The notes under the pieces were generated by a model. It was not told the DNA's origin and ran no database searches. It saw only the letters and a program-made list of their open reading frames with translations. A program made the position numbers and the translations under genes. From Filimonas sp. (lineage in GTDB: Bacteria > Bacteroidota > Bacteroidia > Chitinophagales > Chitinophagaceae), in NCBI GenBank assembly GCA_017306865.1, contig JAFKHH010000014.1, forward strand, positions 496,001 to 560,000: a stretch of DNA of 64,000 nucleotides, given 5' to 3'. Of this stretch, positions 36,175 to 44,930 are shown piece after piece (position 1 is the first letter of the stretch; each line of letters opens with the position of its first letter).

Positions 36175-38145
36175 ATGACTATGTATCCCTCCGGCGGTAT
36201 TCAATATATAAAGCTCTTATTTGAAGGAGATGATTCTGTAAAGGAACTTAGAGAAAAGCTTATCGATTTCTATCCCGGCGTTGTGTACATATACGACACC
36301 AGTCAGCAGAAACTAAGTTTTATCAATAAGCGTGTTACTGACATGCTGGGCTATAGTATAGATGACATAAAGCAACTGGACAATGACTTTCTTAAACTGA
36401 TCTTTAATGAAGATGTAGATGCAGTAAAGGCGCACCTTACTTCTTTTGATAACACGCCGGATAACGATTTTGAGTTTGACTGCCGCTTTAATCATAAGGG
36501 GGGCGATTGGCGTTATTTCAGGAGCAAGGGCATTACGCTGAATAAAAATGAGGCGGGCAAAACAGCATCTATGTTGTTTATTGCCGAGGACATTACAGAC
36601 AAGTTTAAGAGTGATGAAGAGATCCGTGTGATGCGTCAGATCATTAATGAAAATGAGCAGTTGCTACAATTTGGTAATTGGGTGTGGGACATAAAAGCGG
36701 ATAAGCTTTCCTGGTCGGAAGGGTTGTATAATATGGCCGGCTATACAAGAGAAGAGCTAAAGGATAGCCTGTCTTGTGAGTTTGTACGTGAACATGCATC
36801 CCTGGCAAGCAATGATCAACTGTCTGATGTAGTAAAAAAAGCTGTTACAGAAAAAAGCAGGTTTCACACACAACTTTCTTTCAAGGCTAAAGACGATACC
36901 AACATTATTGTATCTGCTATTGGCACACCTGTGGTCAACAGCGATGGCACTGTTGACAAGGTTGTTGGCACAGCCCGTAATATTACAGATCAGATCATAT
37001 TTGAAGAAACGTTGCTTTCTTTCAAACAAACGCAACTGGACAGGGAGCGCTTTATGGGTTATGGCTCATGGGAGGCAAATACAGACTTCAGTAATTTTAT
37101 TGCATCCGATGGTATGCTGTTACTGTATGGGTATGATCCTGCAAAAAGAGGTGATCATAAAATAGATGAAGATTTTTTTCTGCAACATGCGATTGCTGAA
37201 GATGCGGAGAAGGCTGCACTGCTGAACAGGGAAAATACAGAAGCGGACTATTTCATTACTGCACATACTATAGTTACTGTCAGCGGTGAAGAAAAGAAGC
37301 TGGAAAATTTTTCCAAAATTGTACGAAACGAGGGCAAGCCGGCAAAGATATATGGCATTACCCGCGATGTAACGAGGCTGAAGGAATACGAACGATCGCT
37401 GGAAAATAAGATCAAGGAACTGAACCGCTCTAACAAAGAGCTGGAGGAGTTTGCATATGTAGCCTCACATGACTTGCAGGAACCGCTACGCAAGCTGATG
37501 ACATTTAGTGAAAGGCTTGTTTCAAAATATGGCAATGACCTGGGGGCTGATGTAAAAATGTATGTTGACCGCATTGTGGCAGCATCGGAAAACATGCGGA
37601 TACTGATTGAAAACCTGTTGGAATTTTCCCGCGTAACAAGGGCGGCTGAACAATACAGGCAGGTGGACCTGAACGAAGTGCTGAAGGATGTGTACAGCGA
37701 TCTGGAAATACGCATTGCAGAGTCTAATGCAGATATCAATACTACGACCTTACCTACCATAGAGGCTGTGGCATCTCAAATGAAACAATTGTTCCTTAAC
37801 CTGATCAGCAACTCTATAAAGTTTCACAAGAAAGACGACAACCTGAGTATCTTTATTACTTCGCAAAAGGCAAGTGAAGAAGATGTTGTAACACATTTAC
37901 TAACGCCGGGCATTCCTTATCACAAGATTACGGTAGAGGATAACGGTATTGGCTTTGAGCAGGAATATTCAGAAAAGATATTCCAGATATTCCAACGCTT
38001 GCATGGCAAAGTAGAATATCCTGGCTCCGGGGTGGGCCTTGCTATTTGTAAAAAAATAGTAGAAAATCATAACGGTGTCATTTTCGCAGAAGGAAACCCG
38101 GCCCGGGGCGCAACATTCACGATCATACTGCCGGAATACAAATAA
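36175..38145 (+). CDS. Multi-PAS sensor histidine kinase (soluble)
   Basis: A 656-residue cytoplasmic kinase with no transmembrane segment. Three PAS/PAC modules occupy about 20-145, 150-280 and 285-405 (ISKRVTDMLGYS-like and YNMAGYTREELKDS, then RGDHKID). A short coiled coil (LKEYERSLENKIKELNRSNK) leads to the HisKA box EFAYVASHDLQEPLRKL (near residue 428) and a HATPase with NLISNSIKFHK, DNGIGFEQEY and GSGVGLAICKKIV. The SHDLQEPLR box is that of phytochrome-like kinases. Second gene of the NtrC operon, so it probably phosphorylates that regulator or the lone receivers. Confidence 0.93.
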   Translation: MTMYPSGGIQYIKLLFEGDDSVKELREKLIDFYPGVVYIYDTSQQKLSFINKRVTDMLGYSIDDIKQLDNDFLKLIFNEDVDAVKAHLTSFDNTPDNDFEFDCRFNHKGGDWRYFRSKGITLNKNEAGKTASMLFIAEDITDKFKSDEEIRVMRQIINENEQLLQFGNWVWDIKADKLSWSEGLYNMAGYTREELKDSLSCEFVREHASLASNDQLSDVVKKAVTEKSRFHTQLSFKAKDDTNIIVSAIGTPVVNSDGTVDKVVGTARNITDQIIFEETLLSFKQTQLDRERFMGYGSWEANTDFSNFIASDGMLLLYGYDPAKRGDHKIDEDFFLQHAIAEDAEKAALLNRENTEADYFITAHTIVTVSGEEKKLENFSKIVRNEGKPAKIYGITRDVTRLKEYERSLENKIKELNRSNKELEEFAYVASHDLQEPLRKLMTFSERLVSKYGNDLGADVKMYVDRIVAASENMRILIENLLEFSRVTRAAEQYRQVDLNEVLKDVYSDLEIRIAESNADINTTTLPTIEAVASQMKQLFLNLISNSIKFHKKDDNLSIFITSQKASEEDVVTHLLTPGIPYHKITVEDNGIGFEQEYSEKIFQIFQRLHGKVEYPGSGVGLAICKKIVENHNGVIFAEGNPARGATFTIILPEYK

Positions 38146-38155
38146 CGCTTTATAT

Positions 38156-39601
38156 ATGCCTACGATTGAAACTTTTACACGAATACTGATCATTGATGAT
38201 GACGAGGATGATTTTTTTCTTACGGCAGATTATATAAAGAGTATTCCTGAATTTAAATGCAAAATAGACTGGTGCTTTAATTATAACAATGCAGTTGCTG
38301 CTATTCAGCAGCAGGGCTATGATATTTACTTTGTGGATTACCGGCTGGGTGCAAAAACAGGCATAGACCTACTGCAGGAAGCGAGAAGCATGCAATGTGA
38401 AGAACCTATTGTATTGCTTACCGGCAAGGGTAATAAGACAGTGGATATGGAAGCCATGCGCATTGGCGCTACAGATTACCTGATCAAAGGTGAACTGACG
38501 AGCGAAAAGATAGAGCGCTGTATCCGGTACTCGCTGGAGAGAAGCGCCACGTTAAAAGCGCTGAAGGCGAGTGAAAGTAAATATCGCAGCATTTTTGAGC
38601 AATCAAAAGACGCGGTGTTCACCACTACGCCGGATTTATTTTTCCTGGATATTAATACTGCCTGCGCTAAACTGTTTGGCTACTCGCCCGCAGAGATGAG
38701 CACTATTTCGTTGTACGACCTGATGACGCCACGCGCTAAAGAATATACGCGGCAGGTACTGGAGTACACTGGTGAGCTGATGGATTATGAAACGGAGCTG
38801 ATGACAAAAACGCAGGACACAAAATATTGTATCCTGACCGCAGTGATGCAAAACAGCGGTTCGCCTAATGCATATGTCCAGGGCATTATACATGATATTA
38901 CCAACCTGAAGAAAGCGGAGAAAGCAAACCTGCAAATGGAGAAGCTGGCTGCTGCCGGTCGCCTGGTGCGCACGCTTGCACATGAGGTAAGAAACCCGCT
39001 GAATAATATAAACATGTCTGTAGAGCAGTTGAAGAACGGATCGGATGTAGAGGAGGCGAGTATGTATATGGATATCATTAACCGTAACAGTGACAGGATC
39101 AGCGGGCTGATAACAGAATTGCTTAGCTCATCTAAGCCAACGGAAATGGTATTTGAAAAAAGCCTGTTGCAATCTATCCTGGACAATACGCTTACAGATG
39201 CTTTTGACCGTATTACACTTAAGCAGATCAATGTATCGCTAAACTATGATTCAAGACCGGCATGGTCAATGGTAGATAGCGAAAAGCTGAAGATCGCATT
39301 GCTGAATATTATTATTAACGCTATTGAAGCTATGGAAAGCCACAGGGGTATGCTTACTATCGCAGCCTCACATGGGAGATATTCCCATACGATCACCATC
39401 AGTGATAATGGCAGCGGTATAGCGCAGGAAAACATCAATAAATTATTTGAGCCATACTTTACTTCTAAACGGAATGGCATGGGGCTGGGCCTTGCCAGCA
39501 CACTGAATATCATTCAATCCCACTCCGGTGCAATCGATGTGATTTCCGAACCGGAGAAGGGTACGTCGTTTATTATTACATTGCCAAACGCGGAAAATTA
39601 A
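38156..39601 (+). CDS. Hybrid receiver-PAS-histidine kinase
   Basis: A 481-residue soluble kinase with an N-terminal receiver (about 6-125; LIIDDDEDDFFL, phosphoacceptor in IYFVDYRLGAKTG, K in DYLIKGELTSEKI), a PAS domain (140-260, FEQSKDAVFTTTPDLFFLD), a HisKA box TLAHEVRNPLNNINMS (near 280) and HATPase (NIIINAIEAME, DNGSGIAQENI, GMGLGLASTLNII). Receiver-first kinases usually receive phosphate from another kinase. ATG 38156 lies 11 bases after the preceding stop; the longer frame overlaps that gene and lacks homology. Third gene of the operon. Confidence 0.92.
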   Translation: MPTIETFTRILIIDDDEDDFFLTADYIKSIPEFKCKIDWCFNYNNAVAAIQQQGYDIYFVDYRLGAKTGIDLLQEARSMQCEEPIVLLTGKGNKTVDMEAMRIGATDYLIKGELTSEKIERCIRYSLERSATLKALKASESKYRSIFEQSKDAVFTTTPDLFFLDINTACAKLFGYSPAEMSTISLYDLMTPRAKEYTRQVLEYTGELMDYETELMTKTQDTKYCILTAVMQNSGSPNAYVQGIIHDITNLKKAEKANLQMEKLAAAGRLVRTLAHEVRNPLNNINMSVEQLKNGSDVEEASMYMDIINRNSDRISGLITELLSSSKPTEMVFEKSLLQSILDNTLTDAFDRITLKQINVSLNYDSRPAWSMVDSEKLKIALLNIIINAIEAMESHRGMLTIAASHGRYSHTITISDNGSGIAQENINKLFEPYFTSKRNGMGLGLASTLNIIQSHSGAIDVISEPEKGTSFIITLPNAEN

Positions 39602-39698
39602 TGCAATTGCTTAATTGTTGTATGGTTATATTGTTTGATTGCCTGGTGTAATAAAAACTCATATAACAATTAAACAATTTAGCCATGCAGCAATACAT
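39601..39698. repeat. AATTGTT-family inverted repeat
   Basis: Begins on the stop codon of the hybrid kinase: GCAATTGCTTAATTGTTG, then GGTTATATTGTTTGATTG, facing CATATAACAATTAAACAATT and AGCCATGCAGCAATAC. The two halves can pair imperfectly as one long stem. Confidence 0.7.
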
Positions 39699-39711
39699 GC
39701 GTAGCATAGAG

Positions 39712-39735
39712 AAGGCCACGTGAAAACGCGGCCTT
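39712..39735. terminator. Hairpin between convergent genes
   Basis: AAGGCCACGT (39712-39721) with ACGCGGCCTT (39726-39735), one mismatch, GAAA tetraloop. No clear T-run on either strand, so termination strength is uncertain. Confidence 0.55.
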
Positions 39736-39763
39736 GCTTGTCACACAAAAATTGAAAACCTAA

Positions 39764-40258
39764 CTAACTAGCTAATAAATATTTTTCGTCGTCTTGCGGC
39801 TGTTCTACTTCTGTAATAACCTTAAAGAGGTTTTTAAAGCCATCATTACTATCATTACGATTCAGCCACCAGCAAACGTCTTTTACAGATACTTTTAAGA
39901 GGCATAGATCATTGCCCTCCACTCCTTGCGGATACCACCATTTCATAAACGGCTTCCACATTTCCTGCATTTTCTTTTTATCATACACCAGTGAGCAATG
40001 CCCGATAATGTTTACACTTACTCTTTTCAACGGATGCGCATATAAAAGATAAACAGCCTCCTCTTTCATATATTGTTTGCGGGCCGTATCTTTTGATACA
40101 AAAAACCAAACATGACCGGTTGCATCAAGGTGGGCGGTAGGTAGCGGAAATGTTTCCACACCACAATCTTCCGATAGCAGGCTGGTCATACTAATATCTC
40201 CATCGCCGATAGCCTGGCGTAAATTTTTTAATGTGTCGGGTGATAATGTGTTTTTCAT
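39764..40258 (-). CDS. Pyridoxamine-5'-phosphate-oxidase-like stress protein
   Basis: A 164-residue FMN-binding split-barrel protein of the general stress protein 26 type. Signatures: PTAHLDATGHVWFFVSKDTAR, VYLLYAHPLKRVSVNIIGHC and LVYDKKKMQEMWKPFMKWWY followed by GVEGNDLCLLKVSV. Members bind flavin (or related cofactors); true PNP oxidase activity is not expected since the substrate-binding residues are absent. One of three paralogues within 2.4 kb. Convergent with the hybrid kinase gene. Confidence 0.82.
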   Translation of the reverse strand: MKNTLSPDTLKNLRQAIGDGDISMTSLLSEDCGVETFPLPTAHLDATGHVWFFVSKDTARKQYMKEEAVYLLYAHPLKRVSVNIIGHCSLVYDKKKMQEMWKPFMKWWYPQGVEGNDLCLLKVSVKDVCWWLNRNDSNDGFKNLFKVITEVEQPQDDEKYLLAS

Positions 40259-40312
40259 AAATCAGTTATTTTAATTCCTGTTTTGAAAAGTCAGCGTGAC
40301 TACGCTTACCTT

Positions 40313-40834
40313 TTATACTGCCCGTGGAAGGGCAAGCTTTTGAAAATCCTGTTTAATTGCGGTTTGCAATAATGCCGGTGCAGGTGATGGATAACGCTGT
40401 ATCAGCATTTCTTTTTTAGTATGAAAATCATGCCAGCTACACACTTCAGACACATGCATTTTCAGCAACTTCATTTTATAATGACCGTTGGGATAATAGG
40501 CTTCCAGCAGGTTGTTCCACATCTCCCTTTTTTGAGCGCGGTCTATTACCAGTACTGTTTGCCCTTTTACCTGCAAATGTCTTCTCTCCCGTTGGTTAGA
40601 ATAAAGCACATGTACTTCGTTTATCCAGTTCACCCCATCGGTTTCTTCCGCATCTTCAGGCAGGAAGAAATAGAGGTCGCCGTTTTTATCAATGCCGGCA
40701 GTGTACATGGGTCGCGATATTACTTCTCCGAATGCGTTGGCTTTTGTCAACATACAAACTCTTACACGCTTAACACAAGCTGCAAACTTTGCAACATTCT
40801 CCTCTTGCCAGGATGAAGCAATATTCTTTTTCAT
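40313..40834 (-). CDS. Pyridoxamine-5'-phosphate-oxidase-like stress protein
   Basis: A 173-residue paralogue of the downstream gene, 54 bases away on the same strand. RVCMLTKANAFGEVISRPMY and NGDLYFFLPEDAEETD form the N-terminal barrel half; HVLYSNQRERRHLQVKGQTVLV and REMWNNLLEAYYPNG match the stress protein 26 pattern, ending with a longer C-terminal tail. Probably a flavin-binding protein expressed in stress. Its start follows a 109-residue gene by 20 bases, so the three make one transcript. Confidence 0.82.
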   Translation of the reverse strand: MKKNIASSWQEENVAKFAACVKRVRVCMLTKANAFGEVISRPMYTAGIDKNGDLYFFLPEDAEETDGVNWINEVHVLYSNQRERRHLQVKGQTVLVIDRAQKREMWNNLLEAYYPNGHYKMKLLKMHVSEVCSWHDFHTKKEMLIQRYPSPAPALLQTAIKQDFQKLALPRAV

Positions 40835-40854
40835 AGTTCTCCTGATATTATTGA

Positions 40855-41184
40855 TTATGCTTTTGCTTTCTTCCGAATATCTTCTACTTCGGTTATAAAC
40901 TTATTGATCTTCTCGTCCGCATAGGTGCCATAGGCATCTATTAATGTTCCTTTCTCATGGTCTGCTGTTTCAATAACATAGAGTATGGAGTTGTCCGAAG
41001 GGTCGCTTGTACCTTCGAAACGATAAAAATTGATGATATGAACTTGCTCCGGCGCGTACACTTTATCAGAATCTTCATCTTCAGTCAAACCGCGGTCCGT
41101 TACTTTAAAGTTTTTTGTATAGCCGTCTTCTGTTGCTTTGTTCAGGCATGCTACCATGCTGCTGAGATATGGTGTCGTTGTCAT
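40855..41184 (-). CDS. Small acidic conserved protein
   Basis: A 109-residue, acidic cytosolic protein: NKATEDGYTKNFKV, YAPEQVHIINFYRFEG, NSILYVIETADHEKGTLIDA and YGTYADEK. The layout (GY-F-V, NFYRFEG-S-P-D-S-LY-I, KG-L-DAYG-Y) is that of a small Bacteroidota family often carrying the label 'phosphoribosylpyrophosphate synthetase'; it has no PRPP-synthetase domain, so that name looks wrong. Function unknown. First gene of the unit with the two flavin-barrel genes. Confidence 0.8.
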   Translation of the reverse strand: MTTTPYLSSMVACLNKATEDGYTKNFKVTDRGLTEDEDSDKVYAPEQVHIINFYRFEGTSDPSDNSILYVIETADHEKGTLIDAYGTYADEKINKFITEVEDIRKKAKA

Positions 41185-41568
41185 AGTTGCTTCGTTTTCA
41201 GGTTAAAAAAAGGTGTCTTCCATTTCAAACCTTCACGCCGGCGTATGGCTGACGTGAAGGCGGTTGCTTGTATTTATAGGTTAGCCCGAAATACCTAAAG
41301 TGTTTTTCCGGCTGGTGTTAATCATAGTATCCAAAAAAACTTTGCTACCATGCTGTTCGTTTATTATATATAAAAAACTATACCAATACATTCTCAACGA
41401 TAGAAACCTTCTCTATGGCCAGAAAACAGGAAAATTTGTAGAAATAAATCCCCCGTGAATTGTCACATTTCCACTAGTGCAGATATGCTCATTCCCCATT
41501 CCCACTCCCGCAAATTTTTTGGTATCAGTTTTGAATTTTAAAGAAGTATAACAATAAACTAAAAACCT
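41185..41568. other. Divergent promoter region of the stress-protein genes (384 bp)
   Basis: No gene and no phrase repeats. A hairpin CCTTCACG (41230-41237) / CGTGAAGG (41253-41260) with a GCC/GGC inner pair could be a regulator site or attenuator for the minus-strand unit. AT-rich tracts at 41357-41385 precede the plus-strand gene. Confidence 0.5.
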
Positions 41569-42081
41569 ATGAACGCAGACAAAGACATCCATTTTTTGCA
41601 GGATAAGATAATGGACATCCGCACTGCAATATTTGCAAACGACAGTGTTGGCCTTTTTAAAATGCCGACAAGGATTGTCCACGTAGCACATGTAGACGAG
41701 GAGGGTAATATATGGTTCTCTTTACCGAGGCCACAGCAAGACCTCTCTGTATTTGAAAAAGAATTTCCGGCGCAGCTAGACTTTTACAGGAAGAGCGCTG
41801 GCATAAAATTACAGGTGTCTGGCATTGCCTCCATCGTTCCGGCTAACATGCTTACACGCGAAGTTGCCACACAGTTAGCTCCTGTTTCTCCTTACATAAA
41901 GAGCCGGTATATACATGTAAGAGTTAGCATTACAAATGCAACGTATATGGAAACAGATGTAGCTAAAAAACAAAAAAACTTCTGGGAACGTATGAATGAT
42001 CTTATTCAATCCTTATGGGATATTGCACCAGAGCAAAAGTTTTTCCATTTCAATGGAACATCAGCCAGAGCTGAAGCTTAA
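41569..42081 (+). CDS. Flavin split-barrel (PNPOx-like) protein
   Basis: A 170-residue third paralogue, more diverged: FKMPTRIVHVAHVDEEGNIW and FSLPRPQQDL correspond to the first barrel half, GIKLQVSGIASIV to the second, and KSRYIHVRVSITNATYMETD to the usual C-terminal strand pair. Lacks the WxP motif of the other two. Shares a divergent promoter region with them, suggesting joint control. Terminated by a strong hairpin at 42167. Confidence 0.75.
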   Translation: MNADKDIHFLQDKIMDIRTAIFANDSVGLFKMPTRIVHVAHVDEEGNIWFSLPRPQQDLSVFEKEFPAQLDFYRKSAGIKLQVSGIASIVPANMLTREVATQLAPVSPYIKSRYIHVRVSITNATYMETDVAKKQKNFWERMNDLIQSLWDIAPEQKFFHFNGTSARAEA

Positions 42082-42166
42082 GCCGGAATAAATGTTTCTA
42101 TTGTTGAATGGCTAAATTGTTTATCTATGCCTTGTTGCGATGTACGATCCCGAAGGGATGAAAATT

Positions 42167-42199
42167 AAAGACCGTCAATGATGTTGGCGGTCTTTTTAT
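42167..42199 (+). terminator. Intrinsic terminator of the 41569 gene
   Basis: AAAGACCGTCAA (42167-42178) with TTGGCGGTCTTT (42184-42195), one G-T pair, 5-base loop, T-run. Confidence 0.85.
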
Positions 42200-42204
42200 T
42201 TTGG

Positions 42205-42510
42205 GGGATTTGAAATTTATGATTTGAGATGAGGATCGAAGCGATGGAATTAAACACATAGAAAGCATAGGAACATAGTCACATAGGGTAAGTTCAGATC
42301 TTTTTATTAATGGTAATGCCCGATTCATTCAAGAGAACATAGATCACATAGGTGAAATACTGCGTATTTCTTAATACCCGTTCCTGCATTTGTATCTCCA
42401 TGGCTAATCTTTGCTGCCTCTGCGTTTCCTTTGCGCCCTTTGCGATACTTACGCGCCTTTGCGTGAAGTGCATTGCCGTCTCACGATTCACGACTTCACA
42501 TCGCGCAGAA
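42205..42510. repeat. Phrase-repeat block between the stress-protein gene and surE
   Basis: No gene. GGGATTTGAAATTTATGATT (about 42203-42222), the CACATAG element (42250-42354, with GATTCATTCAAGAGAACATA), then CTCTGCGTTTCCTTTGCGCC and TTACGCGCCTTTGCGTGAAG (family E reversed), and CACGATTCACGAC ending about 35 bases before the surE start. Any reading frame here, such as one across 42294-42491, is repeat-derived. Confidence 0.7.
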
Positions 42511-42532
42511 TCTTCTTATCTTGCAGCTAATT

Positions 42533-43342
42533 ATGGCAAAGGCACTAGCAAAAAAAGCAGCTACAGGCAAAAAGAAGAAGCCTGTAATACTTATAACAAA
42601 TGATGATGGCATAACAGCCCCTGGTATAAAGGCTTTGGTAGAGGCGGTAAAAGACCTCGGCAAAGTGGTAGTGGTTGCCCCGGACAAACCACAAAGCGGT
42701 ATGGGACACGCTATTACAATCGGACACCCTTTACGTTTGCATCCTGTACACCTGTTTGATGGTGTAGAAGCATGGCAATGCAGCGGTACGCCGGTAGATT
42801 GTGTAAAACTGGCTGTTGACAAAATATTGAAAGGCAAACCAGACTTATGCCTGAGCGGCGTAAACCACGGCGCTAACCACTCAATTAATGTTATTTACTC
42901 CGGCACTATGTCTGCCGCACTGGAAGCAGCTATCGAGAGCATTCCCAGTATAGGCTTCAGCCTGCTGGACTATAGCATAGAGGCTGACTTTACGGGCGCT
43001 CAGAAGTATGCGCGCCTGCTGGTAGAGCAGATACTGGGTAAGAACATAGACAAACATCTTTGCCTGAATGTGAATATTCCATCGGCTCCGGCAGAGTTAC
43101 TTAAAGGCATTAAAATATGCCGCCAGGCGTATGCTAAATACGAGGAAGAATTTGCTGAACGCAAGGACCCGCATGGTAAAAAATATTACTGGCTAACAGG
43201 TGAGTTCGTTAATTTCGACAAGGGAAAAGACACTGATGTTTGGGCATTGAAAAACAATTATGTAAGTGTGGTTCCGGTACAGTTTGACCTGACGCATTAC
43301 ATACTGAAAGAAAAGCTGGAAAAATTCATAAACACGAAGTAA
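42533..43342 (+). CDS. surE: 5'/3'-nucleotidase SurE
   Basis: A 269-residue stationary-phase survival protein, a metal-dependent nucleotidase. The active-site motif ITNDDGITAPGIKAL is at about residue 20; SGVNHGANHSINVIYSGTMSAA carries the other conserved loop. The C-terminal part has VNIPS and YWLTGEF. ATG 42533 is chosen over the longer frame, whose first 20 codons are phrase repeat. A Lys/Ala-rich N-terminal extension (AKALAKKAATGKKKK) precedes the domain. The next gene starts at the last base of its stop. Confidence 0.95.
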   Translation: MAKALAKKAATGKKKKPVILITNDDGITAPGIKALVEAVKDLGKVVVVAPDKPQSGMGHAITIGHPLRLHPVHLFDGVEAWQCSGTPVDCVKLAVDKILKGKPDLCLSGVNHGANHSINVIYSGTMSAALEAAIESIPSIGFSLLDYSIEADFTGAQKYARLLVEQILGKNIDKHLCLNVNIPSAPAELLKGIKICRQAYAKYEEEFAERKDPHGKKYYWLTGEFVNFDKGKDTDVWALKNNYVSVVPVQFDLTHYILKEKLEKFINTK

Positions 43343-43638
43343 TGTTAAAGAGAGACAGTCTTCCGCTGGGCCTGGTGCTTGGTTTTATTGCCCCGATATT
43401 CGGCATGCTGATATATTATTTTGTGAAATTTTTCCCCACATTCAGCCTTGCTGATTTTTTCCGGGTAATGGGTATGCAAAAATCCCTCATTACAGGTATC
43501 GTAAGTATATCCCTGATAGCGAACGCTGTTATTTTTACCGTTTATATTAATACAAGAAAAGACAAGACCGCCAAGGGCATTTTTACTGCAACATGTATTT
43601 ATGCGCTGGTGGCGATGATAGTAAAGTATTTTCTTTAA
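43342..43638 (+). CDS. Small three-TM membrane protein
   Basis: A 98-residue protein with three hydrophobic helices (about 8-30, 48-70, 78-97), separated by short polar loops (KFFPTFSLADFFRVMGMQK, YINTRKDKTAKG). No family recognised. It overlaps the surE stop by one base (TAATG), so it is translated from the same message; the surE-lpxB surroundings hint at the cell envelope. Its stop merges into an AATTGTT repeat. Confidence 0.8.
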   Translation: MLKRDSLPLGLVLGFIAPIFGMLIYYFVKFFPTFSLADFFRVMGMQKSLITGIVSISLIANAVIFTVYINTRKDKTAKGIFTATCIYALVAMIVKYFL

Positions 43639-43720
43639 TTGTTACATGGCTAAATGATCAAATTGTTTGGGCATCAGCAGGCGCTAACAACAATTAAACA
43701 ATGCAGCTATTTAACCATTC
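43636..43720. repeat. AATTGTT-family inverted repeat before lpxB
   Basis: TTAATTGTTACATGGCTAAA and CAAATTGTTTGGGC (43636-43671) face ACAACAATTAAACAATG and CAGCTATTTAACCATT (43689-43719). The left half overlaps the stop codon (43636-43638) of the small membrane protein. Confidence 0.7.
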
Positions 43721-43741
43721 CTGAAGCCCAATTTTCAATTG

Positions 43742-44848
43742 ATGAATTACTACATAATCGCCGGTGAAGCAAGCGGTGACTTGCACGGCAGCAATCTCAT
43801 AAAAGAATTAAAAAAGCGGGATAGCCAGGCTACGTTTCGCGGCTGGGGCGGCGACATGATGGAGGCGGCAGGTGTAACGCTGGTGAAGCACTATCGCGAT
43901 CTTGCTTTTATGGGATTTGTGGAAGTGATCATGAACCTGCGTACCATTCTCCGCAATCTTGCTTTTTGCAAAGAAGATATTTTAAGCTCCAAACCAGATG
44001 TATTGATCCTTGTGGATTATCCTGGCTTTAACCTGCGTATAGCTGAATGGGCAAAGCAACAGGGTATAAAGGTGATCTACTATATATCTCCGCAGGTATG
44101 GGCATGGAAGGAAAACCGCGTGAAGAAAATGCGCGAGTGCATAGACTTGATGCTGGTGATACTGCCATTCGAAAAAACTTATTTTGCTGACAAATGGAAC
44201 TGGCAGGTGGACTATGTAGGTCATCCGCTGGTACAGGTGATAGATGAGTTTAAAGCGTCGCACATAAGTGATACGATCGGTAATAAACCGGTTATCGCAT
44301 TGCTGCCTGGCAGCCGTAAACAGGAGATATTGAAGAAGCTTCCCATTATGCTGGAAGTAAGTAAAAGATTCCCGGAATATGAGTTTATTGTAGCACAGGC
44401 CCCGGGACAGGAAGATAGTTTTTATGCACCACTACTACAGCCTTACAGCAATGTATCTGCGGTGCGTAATGAAACATATAAACTACTGAATAAAGCATCT
44501 GCCGCACTTGTTACAAGTGGTACAGCTACACTGGAAACGGCACTCTTTGGCATACCGGAGGTTGTTTGTTATAAGGGCAGTAATATCAGTTACCAGATCG
44601 CCAAACGCCTGATCAAAGTGAAATACATTTCACTGGTAAACCTGATCATGGATAAGCTGGTGGTAAAAGAGCTGATACAGAATGATCTTACACCGGATAA
44701 TGCTGCTACAGAATTAAAAGCTTTGCTGGAAGACAATAGCCGTAAGGCGCAATTGCAAAAAGATTATACAGATCTGAAAAATATTCTTTCTGCCGGCGGC
44801 AATGCCTCTGCAAATGCAGCAGAGAAGATCATCGCGTTTTTAGGCTAG
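43742..44848 (+). CDS. lpxB: Lipid-A-disaccharide synthase
   Basis: A 368-residue GT19 glycosyltransferase that joins UDP-2,3-diacylglucosamine and lipid X in lipid A synthesis at the inner membrane face. Signatures: IIAGEASGDLHGSNLI at the N-terminus, RGWGGDMMEAAGV, PQVWAWKENRVKKM, LPFEKTYF, GHPLVQVID, LLPGSRKQEI and VTSGTATLETALFG. ATG 43742 is preferred to TTG 43739. A phrase repeat (GGCCACCAAGACACAAAG) begins at the stop, then a terminator, then a decayed copy of this gene's 3' end. Confidence 0.96.
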   Translation: MNYYIIAGEASGDLHGSNLIKELKKRDSQATFRGWGGDMMEAAGVTLVKHYRDLAFMGFVEVIMNLRTILRNLAFCKEDILSSKPDVLILVDYPGFNLRIAEWAKQQGIKVIYYISPQVWAWKENRVKKMRECIDLMLVILPFEKTYFADKWNWQVDYVGHPLVQVIDEFKASHISDTIGNKPVIALLPGSRKQEILKKLPIMLEVSKRFPEYEFIVAQAPGQEDSFYAPLLQPYSNVSAVRNETYKLLNKASAALVTSGTATLETALFGIPEVVCYKGSNISYQIAKRLIKVKYISLVNLIMDKLVVKELIQNDLTPDNAATELKALLEDNSRKAQLQKDYTDLKNILSAGGNASANAAEKIIAFLG

Positions 44849-44887
44849 GCCACCAAGACACAAAGAATCACAAAGAACGATTATTAT

Positions 44888-44921
44888 AGCCCTATAAGGT
44901 TTAAAAAAACCTTATAGGGCT
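44888..44921 (+). terminator. Intrinsic terminator of lpxB
   Basis: A 15-bp perfect stem AGCCCTATAAGGTTT (44888-44902) / 44907-44921 with AAAA loop. Only short T stretches follow. Confidence 0.75.
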
Positions 44922-44930
44922 TATTTATTA

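Noticed and set aside
42294-42491. Possible 65-residue gene upstream of surE
   Set aside because: Its sequence (YVLLNESGITINKK) equals the translation of the CACATAG element, also found as a false N-terminal extension of the XRE gene.
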